Positions 1 to 6,646 of a stretch of DNA of 10,778 bases are shown piece after piece (positions within the stretch are counted from its first letter, which is position 1; each line of letters opens with the position of its first letter). The translations under genes were made by a program, and so were the position numbers. Below the pieces are notes generated by a model. It worked only from the letters and a program-made list of their open reading frames with translations, ran no database searches and was not told the DNA's origin. The stretch is from assembly GCA_003451785.1 (NCBI GenBank), contig DMJL01000110.1:1-10778 (forward strand), given 5' to 3'. This DNA comes from Bacteroidales bacterium (GTDB lineage Bacteria > Bacteroidota > Bacteroidia > Bacteroidales > UBA7960).

Positions 1-1016
1 ACGATCCTATGGGTGGTGGCTTTCTGCCTCGCCAAATCAATAGGGCAGAATTGTTTACCTTTATTGAGAGTGAGCTAAGAGAAATTTATCCACAAATGGC
101 TGCACCTCGTTCTCCAGGATTCTATGGAAGAGCTGATCGGGCTGCTGCTTGGATGCTTTTGGCTAAGCTATACTTAAACGCTCAGGTTTACACGGGTCAG
201 GCTCGTTTTACGGAAGTGATTACCTACACTACCAATATTATAAATGCCGGATATACTTTAGAGCCTAATTTTCTGCATTTGTTTAATGCGGACAACCATC
301 TAAGCCACGGTACTGAAATTATCTTTACTGTTCCTTTCGATGGAGTACACACTAGCACATGGGGTGGTACAACATTCCTTATTCGTGGCGGCACCGGTGG
401 CTCAATGGACCCCATAGCGCGCGGTGTAGAGAATGGTTGGAATGGGATTAGAACTACAGAAAACTTGGTTAACCTATTCTCCATAACCGACAGAAGGCGA
501 CTATTCCACTCTGCAGGTCAAACTAGGAGCATTGCAGAACTGGATAATGCTGCCCATGGATACTTTAGCACCAAATTTACCAATATTAGACGCGATGGTA
601 CACCAGGTTCTCGATTAAGCCATGTGGATACCGACTTCCCAATGTTTAGATTGGCAGATGTGTATCTAATGTATGCCGAGGCTGTGCTTAGAGGCGGAAC
701 AGGTGGCAATATGGCTACTGCTATCAACTATGTGAATCTTATCAGAAGGAGGGCGTTTGGATCTCCTGCCGGAGATGTAACTTCCATAGATTTGAACTTC
801 ATCCTCGATGAGAGAGGCAGAGAATTGATGTTTGAACTGCACCGCCGTACCGACCTTGTGCGTTTTGGCAGGTTTGCAGGCCCCAACGCTTATGTGTGGC
901 CATGGAAAGGCAGCGTAGCAGCCGGTGTTGCAGTTGATGCCAGATTCAATCTATTTCCACTTCCTGCTGCAGATTTGGCAGCAAATCCAAATCTTACACA
1001 AAACCCAGGTTATTAA
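1..1016 (+). CDS. SusD/RagB-family outer-membrane glycan-binding lipoprotein, 3' part
   Basis: This is the C-terminal part of a SusD-like protein, the surface lipoprotein that caps a SusC TonB-dependent transporter and captures oligosaccharides or other nutrients. The reading frame is open to the left edge (an Asp-Pro precedes the first visible Met at position 9), so the signal peptide and N-terminal ~150-200 residues lie outside the window; complete family members have about 500 residues and about 337 are visible. Counting from the Met at position 9, a TPR-like helix with RADRAAAW and LAKLYLNAQ lies at 41-60, the family's FRLADVYLMYAEAVLR helix at 213-228, LDERGRELMFELHRRTDLVRFGRF at 266-289 (the hallmark C-terminal motif), and the typical ending LFPLP...NPNLTQNPGY at 315-335. 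The susE-like gene begins 21 nt later, so the two are almost surely one operon; the susC partner is expected just upstream. The substrate cannot be deduced. Confidence 0.95.
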   Translation, partial: DPMGGGFLPRQINRAELFTFIESELREIYPQMAAPRSPGFYGRADRAAAWMLLAKLYLNAQVYTGQARFTEVITYTTNIINAGYTLEPNFLHLFNADNHLSHGTEIIFTVPFDGVHTSTWGGTTFLIRGGTGGSMDPIARGVENGWNGIRTTENLVNLFSITDRRRLFHSAGQTRSIAELDNAAHGYFSTKFTNIRRDGTPGSRLSHVDTDFPMFRLADVYLMYAEAVLRGGTGGNMATAINYVNLIRRRAFGSPAGDVTSIDLNFILDERGRELMFELHRRTDLVRFGRFAGPNAYVWPWKGSVAAGVAVDARFNLFPLPAADLAANPNLTQNPGY

Positions 1017-1037
1017 ATCCATTAAAACCGAAAGGAC

Positions 1038-2171
1038 ATGAAAAAACTAGTTTTCATATTTACCTTATTGCTTAGCACGGGCTTGTTTTTTGCCTGTGAG
1101 GAGATTGAGAAGGTTACCATTGACCTGGCAGGGGATACTACAGCCCCGCAGTTGGTATCGCCTGCTACCGGACCTGTAACACTCTCTATGGCAAATCAAA
1201 ACCAGATGGTTATATTCCGTTGGAGAGCTACACAATATCCGGGAAATTTAGCCGCACCAAGGTATGTACTGCAAATGGATAGGCAAGGCAACAATTTTGC
1301 CAATCCAAGAGTACTTGCTAATATTACCGACACCGTTTTCCAAATTACTCAGGCTGCATTGAACGCCCGCTTGATTGATATGGGCATTACTGCAGGAGCG
1401 GTTGCAAATGTGCAATTTAGGGTGTTGTCATACATTACCGATGCCGACACACAAACCTTTGTTTTCTCTGCTCCACTAAACCTCGCTATCACAACTTACA
1501 TCATGGAGATTATTGTGAAGCCTATTTTCATGTTAGGTGGTGGAACAACAGCAGGTTGGAGTGCAGATGCTGCGCTTCAAATGTCGCATATTGGCGCAGG
1601 TAGATTTGCCGTGGTTGACCAATTGACTCCAGGTCAATGGGCCATAAAATTTATCTCAGTAAGAGGTTCTTGGCAGCCACAGTGGGGTGCAGGACCTGGA
1701 TCTACAGCAACTGCTGGTACATTGGTTCTTCAGCGTACCGGAGGAGATCCTGAGCCTCCCCCCATCGACACTAGGGAACTTCCGGGAGCTGGCCACTACC
1801 GCGTAGTTGCAGATACTGCTTTGCTCACTTATACCATTGAGCGTGTTACAGAACAGCTATTCCTATTGGGTGGTGCAACCACTGTAGGCTGGGACAATGC
1901 AAATGCACTTCCGCTTACAAGAGTTTCCCCAGGAATCTTTAGAATAACAACTCCATTAACCGCAGGTGGGCAGATTAAATTTATCGAAACACTGGGACAA
2001 TGGCAGCCACAATGGGGCACAAATGCCCAAGGTACTGCCACTGGAGGTGCATTGCTTCGTAACCCTCCAGGACCAGGAGACCCAGATGGAATCCCATCGC
2101 CCGCTGTTGCAGGCACTTACACAATAGAAGTTAATTTGCATACTATGCGGTACAGGATTTTCCAACCATAG
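1038..2171 (+). CDS. SusE-like outer-membrane lipoprotein with two tandem starch-binding-type modules
   Basis: A 377-residue surface lipoprotein of the SusE/SusF kind, which binds polysaccharide at the outer membrane beside SusCD. Residues 1-20 are a signal peptide ending at Cys20; the lipobox is unusual (Phe-Phe-Ala-Cys), but the acidic run after Cys (Glu-Glu-Ile-Glu) fits the Bacteroidota surface-export signal. Residues ~30-155 match the SusE N-terminal Ig-like domain (APQLVSPATGPVTLS, then FRWRAT). Two homologous modules follow at ~163-269 and ~273-375. Each has LGG.TT.GW, a central IKF and a WQPQWG motif (Trp174, Lys204, Trp212, Trp216; Trp285, Lys314, Trp322, Trp326), the aromatic and basic residues expected at a SusE/SusF glycan site. 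A proline-rich insert ends each repeat (DPEPPP and NPPGPGDPDG). The start fits: ATG is preceded by an A-rich leader and a signal peptide follows directly. It is the last gene of the operon, since a terminator lies ~30 nt downstream. Actual glycan binding is inferred. Confidence 0.9.
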   Translation: MKKLVFIFTLLLSTGLFFACEEIEKVTIDLAGDTTAPQLVSPATGPVTLSMANQNQMVIFRWRATQYPGNLAAPRYVLQMDRQGNNFANPRVLANITDTVFQITQAALNARLIDMGITAGAVANVQFRVLSYITDADTQTFVFSAPLNLAITTYIMEIIVKPIFMLGGGTTAGWSADAALQMSHIGAGRFAVVDQLTPGQWAIKFISVRGSWQPQWGAGPGSTATAGTLVLQRTGGDPEPPPIDTRELPGAGHYRVVADTALLTYTIERVTEQLFLLGGATTVGWDNANALPLTRVSPGIFRITTPLTAGGQIKFIETLGQWQPQWGTNAQGTATGGALLRNPPGPGDPDGIPSPAVAGTYTIEVNLHTMRYRIFQP

Positions 2172-2198
2172 TACAAAACGCTATTGTTAAAAACAAAA

Positions 2199-2238
2199 GA
2201 AAGACTGCATCCCTAAAGGGTGCAGTCTTTCTTCTTTT
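2199..2238 (+). terminator. Rho-independent terminator of the susD-susE operon
   Basis: Arm GAAAGACTGCA (2199-2209) pairs perfectly with TGCAGTCTTTC (2221-2231). The stem continues as CCC/GGG past one bulged T (2210) and is closed by a TAAA loop (2214-2217). It is followed by TTCTTTT. It begins 27 nt after the susE stop codon, as expected for the end of the operon. The sequence is nearly symmetric with an A-rich left flank, so it could also work on the minus strand. Confidence 0.9.
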
Positions 2239-2378
2239 AGTTGCATTATGAGAGAATAATCAGAGCAATGATACTCCTGTTTTCTTGGGTTTTCCACTCT
2301 TTTTTCGGGGATTCTAATTAGGCAGGGTTTGTAATACTGCCAATATTTAGTTACAGATTATCTCAAATGAGAATTTTT

Positions 2379-2476
2379 ACTTCGTATTCGCTCACTATAG
2401 GCACTGCGTTCTCCATACATTGGGTTCTTAGATTCTGCTAATAGCTAAGCACCAACAGCTAATAGCTTTTTTTACC
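2379..2476 (+). repeat. Direct repeat copy A (~97 nt) with AGCTAATAGCT palindromes
   Basis: It aligns along its whole length with 2655-2750. Shared blocks include ACTTC, CTCACT..AGGCACTGCGTT, ACATTGG.TT, TTCTGCTAA or TTTGCTAA, and the ending AACAGCTAATAGCTT..TTACC. Inside lie GCTAATAGCTAA (2437-2448) and the odd palindrome AGCTAATAGCT (2457-2467), followed by seven T's. Similar AGCTAATAGCT/AGCTGTTAGC strings occur as dispersed non-coding repeats in Bacteroidota genomes (from memory, not checked here). Confidence 0.75.
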
Positions 2477-2551
2477 AATTCCACCTTTGGAGGGGTAGGG
2501 AGATGTTGGAAGTTGACTACATTATTCGGAGTCGAGATGATAAGCAGATAG

Positions 2552-2567
2552 CAGGGCTAAAGCCCTG
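2552..2567. repeat. Small perfect hairpin with TAAA loop
   Basis: CAGGGC (2552-2557), TAAA loop, GCCCTG (2562-2567). There is no T-tract, so it is not a classical terminator. It shares its loop sequence and C/G closing pair with the hairpins at 2199-2231 and 2583-2610. Confidence 0.7.
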
Positions 2568-2582
2568 ATGTTTAAGTTCTCG

Positions 2583-2610
2583 ATAACCCCGACCTAAAGG
2601 TCGGGGTTAT
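2583..2610. terminator. Perfect 12-bp hairpin with TAAA loop, possible bidirectional terminator
   Basis: ATAACCCCGACC (2583-2594) pairs with GGTCGGGGTTAT (2599-2610) around a TAAA loop. It is by far the most stable structure between the convergent operons. No real T-tract follows on either strand, so it could be a transcription roadblock, an RNA 3'-end stabiliser or a dispersed palindromic repeat. It lies about 140 nt beyond the U32 gene on the minus strand. Confidence 0.55.
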
Positions 2611-2654
2611 GAATACCGTGCTGTAATTACAATTCACTTATAATGAAATGCATC

Positions 2655-2750
2655 ACTTCATCTTCACTCACTGCAGGCACTGCGTTTTGCATGACATTGG
2701 TTGTTAATTTTGCTAACAGCTAAATGCTAACAGCTAATAGCTTCCTTACC
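2655..2750 (+). repeat. Direct repeat copy B (~96 nt), abutting the U32 gene stop codon
   Basis: Second copy of the repeat at 2379-2476, in the same orientation, with about 178 nt between the copies. It contains GCTAACAGCTAA, then ATGCTAACAGCTAATAGCTT (2712-2743), so the short GCTAAYAGCTAA unit is itself repeated. The AGCTAATAGCT palindrome is at 2732-2742. The copy ends directly next to the stop codon (2751-2753, minus strand) of the U32-family gene. Confidence 0.75.
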
Positions 2751-3992
2751 TCAGCTCGCCGCGTCCACCCATTTATAAACCTTATCGCCCCTTCTTACTA
2801 TGGTAGGTACTTGTAAAGAGCATAGCTCCACTTTATTGGCAATAGGCACCGCTTGCAATAGAACCCGAATTTCTGAGGCATTTAACTCTATCACTCCGGT
2901 GGTTGGGCCGATGATTAGCACCTGGTCTCCAGAGTGCAATGCTTGTGCTTCAATCTTGATTTCTGCTACCTGTATTTTAGCAAAATAATTGGTAACTAAG
3001 CCTACGAAAACCTTTCTTCGTGTAGCCAGTGAGCCATATTTGCCTGTCCATTCGCCCAATTTGCGACCCAAGTAATATCCATCCCAAAATCCACGATTGT
3101 AAACCGATGCAAGTTGTAGCATCCAACCATCAACCATACTTTGGTTATAGGTGTTGTTTAGTATGGCATCAGCAGCCTCTCTATAGCAACGGGTTACAGT
3201 TTTTACATACTCGGGGCTGCGACCTCTGCCCTCAATTTTAAAGACCGACACACCGGCTTGTACTATCTTGTCGAGGAAAGCTATGGTGCACAAGTCCTTT
3301 GGCGACATGATATATTGCTCGTTTATTTCATATTCGTACTTATCCTCCTTGTCCGTAACCAAATAGGTTCTTCGGCAAGGCTGCAAACACGCTCCTCTGT
3401 TGGCAGAAGCATTCATATTATCTAAACTCATATAGCATTTACCGCTTATGGCCATGCACAATGCTCCATGAACAAAAACTTCTATCTGCACAAGCCTACC
3501 CGAAGGCCCCTTTATCTGCTCTTTTTCTATCTGCCGCACTATTTCGCCAACCTGCTGCAACGATAACTCGCGAGCTGTAACAATTACATCGGCAAATTGG
3601 GAATAAAACCTAACTGCCTCGATATTGGTAATATTGGTTTGGGTGCTAAGATGCACCTCCATGCCTATAGACCTTGCATAGCTTATTACGCTTAGATCGG
3701 AGGCTATAATGGCACTTATACCCGATTGAAAGGCAGTGTCAACCGTTTGCCGCATCTCCGTCAATTCATCGTCGAAGATTACGGTATTGAGGGTGAGATA
3801 GGTTTTTACCTTGCTTTGTTGGCAGAGGAGGGCAATGGCACGCAAGTCGTGAAGGGTAAAGTTTTGGGATGAGCGCGAGCGCATATTCAATTTGCCAACG
3901 CCAAAATAAACCGAGTTGGCCCCACCTTGTATCGCTGCCATGAGCGACTCATGGGAGCCTGCTGGTGCCATTATTTCAATCTGGTTTTTCAT
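2751..3992 (-). CDS. U32 peptidase-family protein, probable prephenate-dependent tRNA uridine hydroxylase (TrhP/YegQ-like)
   Basis: A 413-residue protein of the U32 family. Despite the name, characterised members are mostly Fe-S hydroxylation enzymes; TrhP (YegQ) makes 5-hydroxyuridine at tRNA position 34, and relatives modify 23S rRNA (RlhA) or ubiquinone precursors (UbiU/UbiV). The N-terminal strand IEIMAPAGSHESLMAAIQGG (5-24) with YFG (29-31) is typical of the family barrel. The U32 signature EVFVHGALCMAISGKCYMS spans 171-189. Cys179, Cys186, Cys202, Cys206 and Cys235 give more than enough ligands for the [4Fe-4S] cluster known in TrhP/UbiU; FKIEGRGRSPEYV follows at 251-263. The C-terminal ~85 residues look like a small beta-barrel domain. 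It is slightly shorter than E. coli YegQ (~450). The substrate (tRNA rather than rRNA) is inferred from length and the C-terminal domain. The stop codon touches a repeat copy. Confidence 0.88.
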   Translation of the reverse strand: MKNQIEIMAPAGSHESLMAAIQGGANSVYFGVGKLNMRSRSSQNFTLHDLRAIALLCQQSKVKTYLTLNTVIFDDELTEMRQTVDTAFQSGISAIIASDLSVISYARSIGMEVHLSTQTNITNIEAVRFYSQFADVIVTARELSLQQVGEIVRQIEKEQIKGPSGRLVQIEVFVHGALCMAISGKCYMSLDNMNASANRGACLQPCRRTYLVTDKEDKYEYEINEQYIMSPKDLCTIAFLDKIVQAGVSVFKIEGRGRSPEYVKTVTRCYREAADAILNNTYNQSMVDGWMLQLASVYNRGFWDGYYLGRKLGEWTGKYGSLATRRKVFVGLVTNYFAKIQVAEIKIEAQALHSGDQVLIIGPTTGVIELNASEIRVLLQAVPIANKVELCSLQVPTIVRRGDKVYKWVDAAS

Positions 3993-4051
3993 GGATGCGA
4001 ATCTAAAAACTCAAGGATACCTATGGCGACCGCCACAAGAATAATCGAATG

Positions 4052-4059
4052 CAAAGGTA
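4052..4059 (-). promoter_or_regulatory. Bacteroidota-type -7 element for the U32-family gene
   Basis: The minus strand reads TACCTTTG, an exact match to the TAnnTTTG -7 consensus, 60 nt upstream of the ATG. No clear TTTG was found at the right distance upstream, where the sequence is a T-run. The 5' leader would be about 50 nt. It lies in the 193-nt gap after pepD, so the U32 gene probably has its own promoter, though read-through from pepD is possible. Confidence 0.5.
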
Positions 4060-4185
4060 CAGGCCTTTTACTAAAAAAACCTACTTGCGACAAAGTCTAT
4101 CTTTTGGAGCACGCCTTATAGATACGACTACTTATTGGTGCAAATCATTCTACCAAGATGATTTAGGATGCCATGATTTCAAGTT

Positions 4186-5649
4186 TTAGTCCCTCTTTGG
4201 AAGGTTTTTCAAAACTGCAAGAGTGAATTCCCAAAACTTTTTTACTGATGCAATGTCCACCCTTTCGTCGGGCGAATGTGCTCCTTTGATGGTAGGCCCG
4301 AAGGAAATCATATCCATTCCCGGATACTTTCCTCCAATTACTCCACACTCTAGCCCTGCATGAATAGCAAGCACCTTGGGTTCAATTCCAAAAAGCTCCT
4401 TGTAGGTTTGCGCACAAGTTTTCAAGATTTGCGATGCTACATCCGGCTTCCATCCGGGATATCCATCGCCATGTTTATAAGTAGCCCCTGCAAGCTCAAA
4501 ACTACTTGCCATCATTTGCGATGCCAACTTCTTGCCCGACTCCAATGCACTGCGCTGACTGGTAGCAACTATTACCTTCCCTTCCAGAGTTTTTACCGAT
4601 GCAAGATTGGTGGAAGTCTCTACTAATCCCGGAATATTGGCCGACATTGCCAAAACACCATGTGGGCAACTAAACAACATACTTATCAAGGTCTTTTTAA
4701 AATCCGACACCATAAAAGCTTTGGGCATTCCCACTGCGAGCAACTCCATTTTTATTTCCGGCTCATATACATCCCATTCTGCAATAATTTCATTGGAAAG
4801 CACTTTGAAAAATTCTTCAAGATTTGTTTTGAGATGCTCTGGAATCGAAACTACTGCCAAAGCTTCGCGGGCAATGGCGTTGCGAAGATTTCCACCTTGG
4901 ATGGACGCAAGATTAATATGAAATTGCTTGTCGATGTTCCAAAGAAGTCGGGCTAAAATTTTGATGGAGTTGCCTCTCCCTCTGTTAATGTCGTCGCCGG
5001 AGTGCCCGCCCAACAATCCTGAAACCTTTATGCTATATGCAGTTTGATTGTTGAGTGGAGACGCAGTTTCAAAAGAGAACACTCCTTCTGTATCAATGCC
5101 TCCGGCGCATCCTATGCAAAGCTCCCCTTCGTCGGCAGAGTCGAGATTGAGCATAATACGACCTTGCAACAATTCGGCATCCAAACCAAATGCACCTGTA
5201 AGTCCGGTTTCTTCGTCAATAGTGAACAAGCACTCCAAAGGACCATGGGATATATCATTGCTTTGAAGTATGGCAAGCATTGCTGCCATTCCTACGCCAT
5301 TGTCGGCACCCAAGGTGGTGCCCGAGGCTACAACCCACTCCCCATCCACCTTTGGAACGATGGGGTCGTTGAGAAAATCGAATTCTACATCGGCATTTTT
5401 CTCACAAACCATATCCACATGGCATTGCAGAACCACAGGAACCACATTTTCAAAACCAACGGCAGCTGGTTTGCGTATTAGCACATTGCCGCACGAATCC
5501 TGCACCCAACTAAGCTGGTGGGTAGTTGCAAAGGCAATTAGATAATCCAGTATGCGCTCTTCCTTTTTTGAAGGGCGGGGTACACTGCTTATTTCAGAAA
5601 AATATTTCCAAAGAGCTTCCGGCTGAAGGGTGTTGAGAGTGTTGTTCAT
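4186..5649 (-). CDS. pepD: Aminoacyl-histidine dipeptidase (cytosol non-specific dipeptidase), M20C family
   Basis: A 487-residue zinc dipeptidase, full length for the family (E. coli PepD has 485 residues). PepD hydrolyses a wide range of unblocked dipeptides, including Xaa-His (carnosinase activity), in the cytoplasm. All M20 motifs are present: QCHVDMVCEKN (75-85; His77 ligand, Asp79), TTLGADNGVG (111-120; bridging Asp116), DEETGLTGA (145-153; catalytic Glu146 and ligand Glu147), NLDSADEGEL (168-177; ligand Asp170), the lid-domain GGHSGDDINRGRGN (214-227), HAGLECG (430-436) and GPTIKGAHSPDERV (451-464; ligand His458). There is no signal peptide. The start is supported by the family-typical SEISSVPRPSKKEERI at 18-33. 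It is transcribed divergently from the LemA-like gene across a 150-nt gap. The product is expected to be active, and peptide salvage is its likely role. Confidence 0.96.
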   Translation of the reverse strand: MNNTLNTLQPEALWKYFSEISSVPRPSKKEERILDYLIAFATTHQLSWVQDSCGNVLIRKPAAVGFENVVPVVLQCHVDMVCEKNADVEFDFLNDPIVPKVDGEWVVASGTTLGADNGVGMAAMLAILQSNDISHGPLECLFTIDEETGLTGAFGLDAELLQGRIMLNLDSADEGELCIGCAGGIDTEGVFSFETASPLNNQTAYSIKVSGLLGGHSGDDINRGRGNSIKILARLLWNIDKQFHINLASIQGGNLRNAIAREALAVVSIPEHLKTNLEEFFKVLSNEIIAEWDVYEPEIKMELLAVGMPKAFMVSDFKKTLISMLFSCPHGVLAMSANIPGLVETSTNLASVKTLEGKVIVATSQRSALESGKKLASQMMASSFELAGATYKHGDGYPGWKPDVASQILKTCAQTYKELFGIEPKVLAIHAGLECGVIGGKYPGMDMISFGPTIKGAHSPDERVDIASVKKFWEFTLAVLKNLPKRD

Positions 5650-5665
5650 TGTAATAAAGTTTTTT

Positions 5666-5697
5666 GCGAATTAAATGAATTTTAGCCTACAATCAAA
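5666..5697 (-). promoter_or_regulatory. pepD: Weak candidate promoter for pepD
   Basis: The minus strand carries TTTG (5694-5697), 20 nt, then TAATTCGC (5666-5673), which keeps the TA and one T of TAnnTTTG at good spacing. An alternative -7 match, TAATTTTC, lies at 5705-5712 but lacks an upstream TTTG. Neither is strong. Confidence 0.3.
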
Positions 5698-5755
5698 ACA
5701 AGGCGAAAATTATTCTTCAACAAAACCGATTTGCATTTCTATCTGCAGATGTGAT

Positions 5756-5788
5756 TTTGGAAAATACGAGTCGAAAGCATTACTTTTG
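5756..5788 (+). promoter_or_regulatory. Exact Bacteroidota promoter for the LemA-like gene
   Basis: TTTG (5756-5759), a 21-nt spacer, then TACTTTTG (5781-5788), exact matches to both the -33 and -7 elements. The ATG starts at 5800, only 11 nt after the -7 element, so the transcript would begin about 4-8 nt before the start codon. The leader is A-rich. Confidence 0.7.
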
Positions 5789-5799
5789 AAACAAAAAAC

Positions 5800-6321
5800 A
5801 TGATTGAAGCACTTTTTGCCATTGCATTAATCGGGGGATTCTTCTTCTTGGGCAATCACCGGCTCACCCAACTCAAGAAAGAAACCGAAAAACCCTTTAG
5901 CGATTTTGAAGGCCAAGCCCGCATTAGGCGCAACCTGCTGAAAAACCTTTTAGAAATGGAGCTTGATGTAAACTCCAAATACGAGCGTGTTGCAGCAAAG
6001 ATTGAAGATTTGTGTAATGCCAATACCGGAGGCAAAATCCCTTTCAATAATTGGATAGAAAACGAAAACCTTCTAACTGTTGCGTTGGCAGAGTTGCTCC
6101 CAATTTTGAATGCGATGCCTTACGCAGAGATGCCCGATAATCTTATAGAACTACAAAAAAAGCTGCAGAACAATACAAGAGCATTTATACAAACAGCTGA
6201 GATTTACAATAAAGCCATTGTGGGTTACAACCACGCGGTTATAATGTTCCCATCCAACGCATTTGCTTTGATTTTCAATTTCAGGATGCGAAGACCAGTG
6301 GTAATTCCTACAATGGGCTAA
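5800..6321 (+). CDS. LemA-family membrane-anchored protein
   Basis: A 173-residue protein with one N-terminal membrane segment (residues ~4-18, IEALFAIALIGGFFFLG) followed by a charged helical domain. Matches to the LemA family are the first helix with QARIRRNLLKNLLEMEL (39-55), and especially the C-terminal helix RAFIQTAEIYNKAIVGYNHAVIMFPSNAFALIFNF (127-161), which has the family's YN..V..YN....FP..L pattern. The length is normal for LemA (~185). LemA proteins are helical-bundle membrane proteins of poorly known function, often encoded next to TPM/YgcG-domain or M48 protease genes; none is adjacent here. The basic tail (RMRRP) replaces the usual glycine/phenylalanine-rich end. The start is well supported by the promoter position and the membrane segment. 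Confidence 0.8.
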   Translation: MIEALFAIALIGGFFFLGNHRLTQLKKETEKPFSDFEGQARIRRNLLKNLLEMELDVNSKYERVAAKIEDLCNANTGGKIPFNNWIENENLLTVALAELLPILNAMPYAEMPDNLIELQKKLQNNTRAFIQTAEIYNKAIVGYNHAVIMFPSNAFALIFNFRMRRPVVIPTMG

Positions 6322-6525
6322 TAGGCTTGGTAGGGTGGATATTGCAAAAACAAGAAACCGAGATTACCTGCAAGTTTGGCTAAAATGGTAATAAACAGAT
6401 TCCCTAAGGAAAAGGGGGCTCCATCAGTACATGTAACACCTTTTATTGTCCTTCTTTCAGATGCTAAGTTGGCAGAGTCTGATGGGTTTATGGTGCAATG
6501 AGCAAAAGGAAGGCAAGAATTCCAA

Positions 6526-6567
6526 TTAGCGTACTTTGCGAAATGCTTCGCGCCCCTTGCGGTTAAG
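6526..6567. repeat. TTTGCG-rich intergenic repeat-like element
   Basis: The segment reads TTAGCGTACTTTGCG, AAATGCTTCGCGCC, then CCTTGCGGTTAAG, that is, three near-repeats of a TTTGCG/TTCGCG/TTGCG word spaced 12-14 nt. I recall very similar strings (an AACCGCAAAG..GCGCAAAG..CGCAAAG series on the other strand) scattered between genes in many Bacteroidota genomes. Only one copy is in this window, so the repeat status rests on that memory. Confidence 0.45.
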
Positions 6568-6586
6568 CTTTTATGTAACTCCTCGT

Positions 6587-6611
6587 AAAGTCACTCTGCA
6601 AGTGGCTTTTT
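6587..6611 (+). terminator. Hairpin with T-tract between convergent genes
   Basis: AAAGTCACT (6587-6595), loop CTGCA, AGTGGCTTT (6601-6609) with one T-G pair, ending in five T's on the plus strand. It lies ~265 nt after the LemA-like stop and 36 nt beyond the yitT-like stop on the minus strand. There the T-tract is weaker, so it may serve both genes. Confidence 0.6.
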
Positions 6612-6646
6612 GAAGCTATAAAGTAAATATCAAGTGTATTCAGCGA

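Larger units (their letters stand above)
2239..2750. other. Gene-free intergenic region with repeats and hairpins
   Basis: About 510 nt between the susE terminator and the stop codon of the U32-family gene carry no convincing coding frame. Two diverged copies of a ~97-nt direct repeat (2379-2476 and 2655-2750) enclose a 178-nt core. The core holds a motif around 2481-2500 with CCACCTTTGGAGG, and two perfect hairpins at 2552-2567 and 2583-2610. Left of the first copy there is only a weak GGCAG/CTGCC inverted repeat (2321-2325 and 2337-2341). The genes on both sides end into this region, so no promoter is needed here. Confidence 0.7.
6322..6646. other. Intergenic region between convergent lemA-like and yitT-like genes
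   Basis: About 325 nt with no supported gene. It contains a TTTGCG-rich repeat-like segment (6526-6567) and a terminator-like hairpin (6587-6611). The part at 6322-6520 shows nothing I recognise. A 22-codon frame at 6498-6566 runs into the repeat and is not considered real. Confidence 0.5.

Noticed and set aside
2379..2750. Possible CRISPR array because of repeated units
   Set aside because: Only two long diverged copies exist, the short GCTAAYAGCTAA units lack regular spacers, and there are no cas genes.
4142..4164. AAATCAT/ATGATTT inverted repeat just beyond the pepD stop as a terminator
   Set aside because: Only seven mostly A-T pairs with a nine-base loop and no T-tract on the minus strand; too weak to call.
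5044..5481. 145-codon plus-strand frame opposite pepD, and several other frames of 60-100 codons across 4163-5545
   Set aside because: They overlap the complete, motif-rich pepD on the opposite strand, or run in its other frame at 4163-4348. The products have no recognisable domain.
6498..6566. 22-codon frame starting at an ATG in the lemA-yitT gap
   Set aside because: It is short, Arg/Cys-rich, lacks a promoter, and its second half is the TTTGCG repeat-like element.
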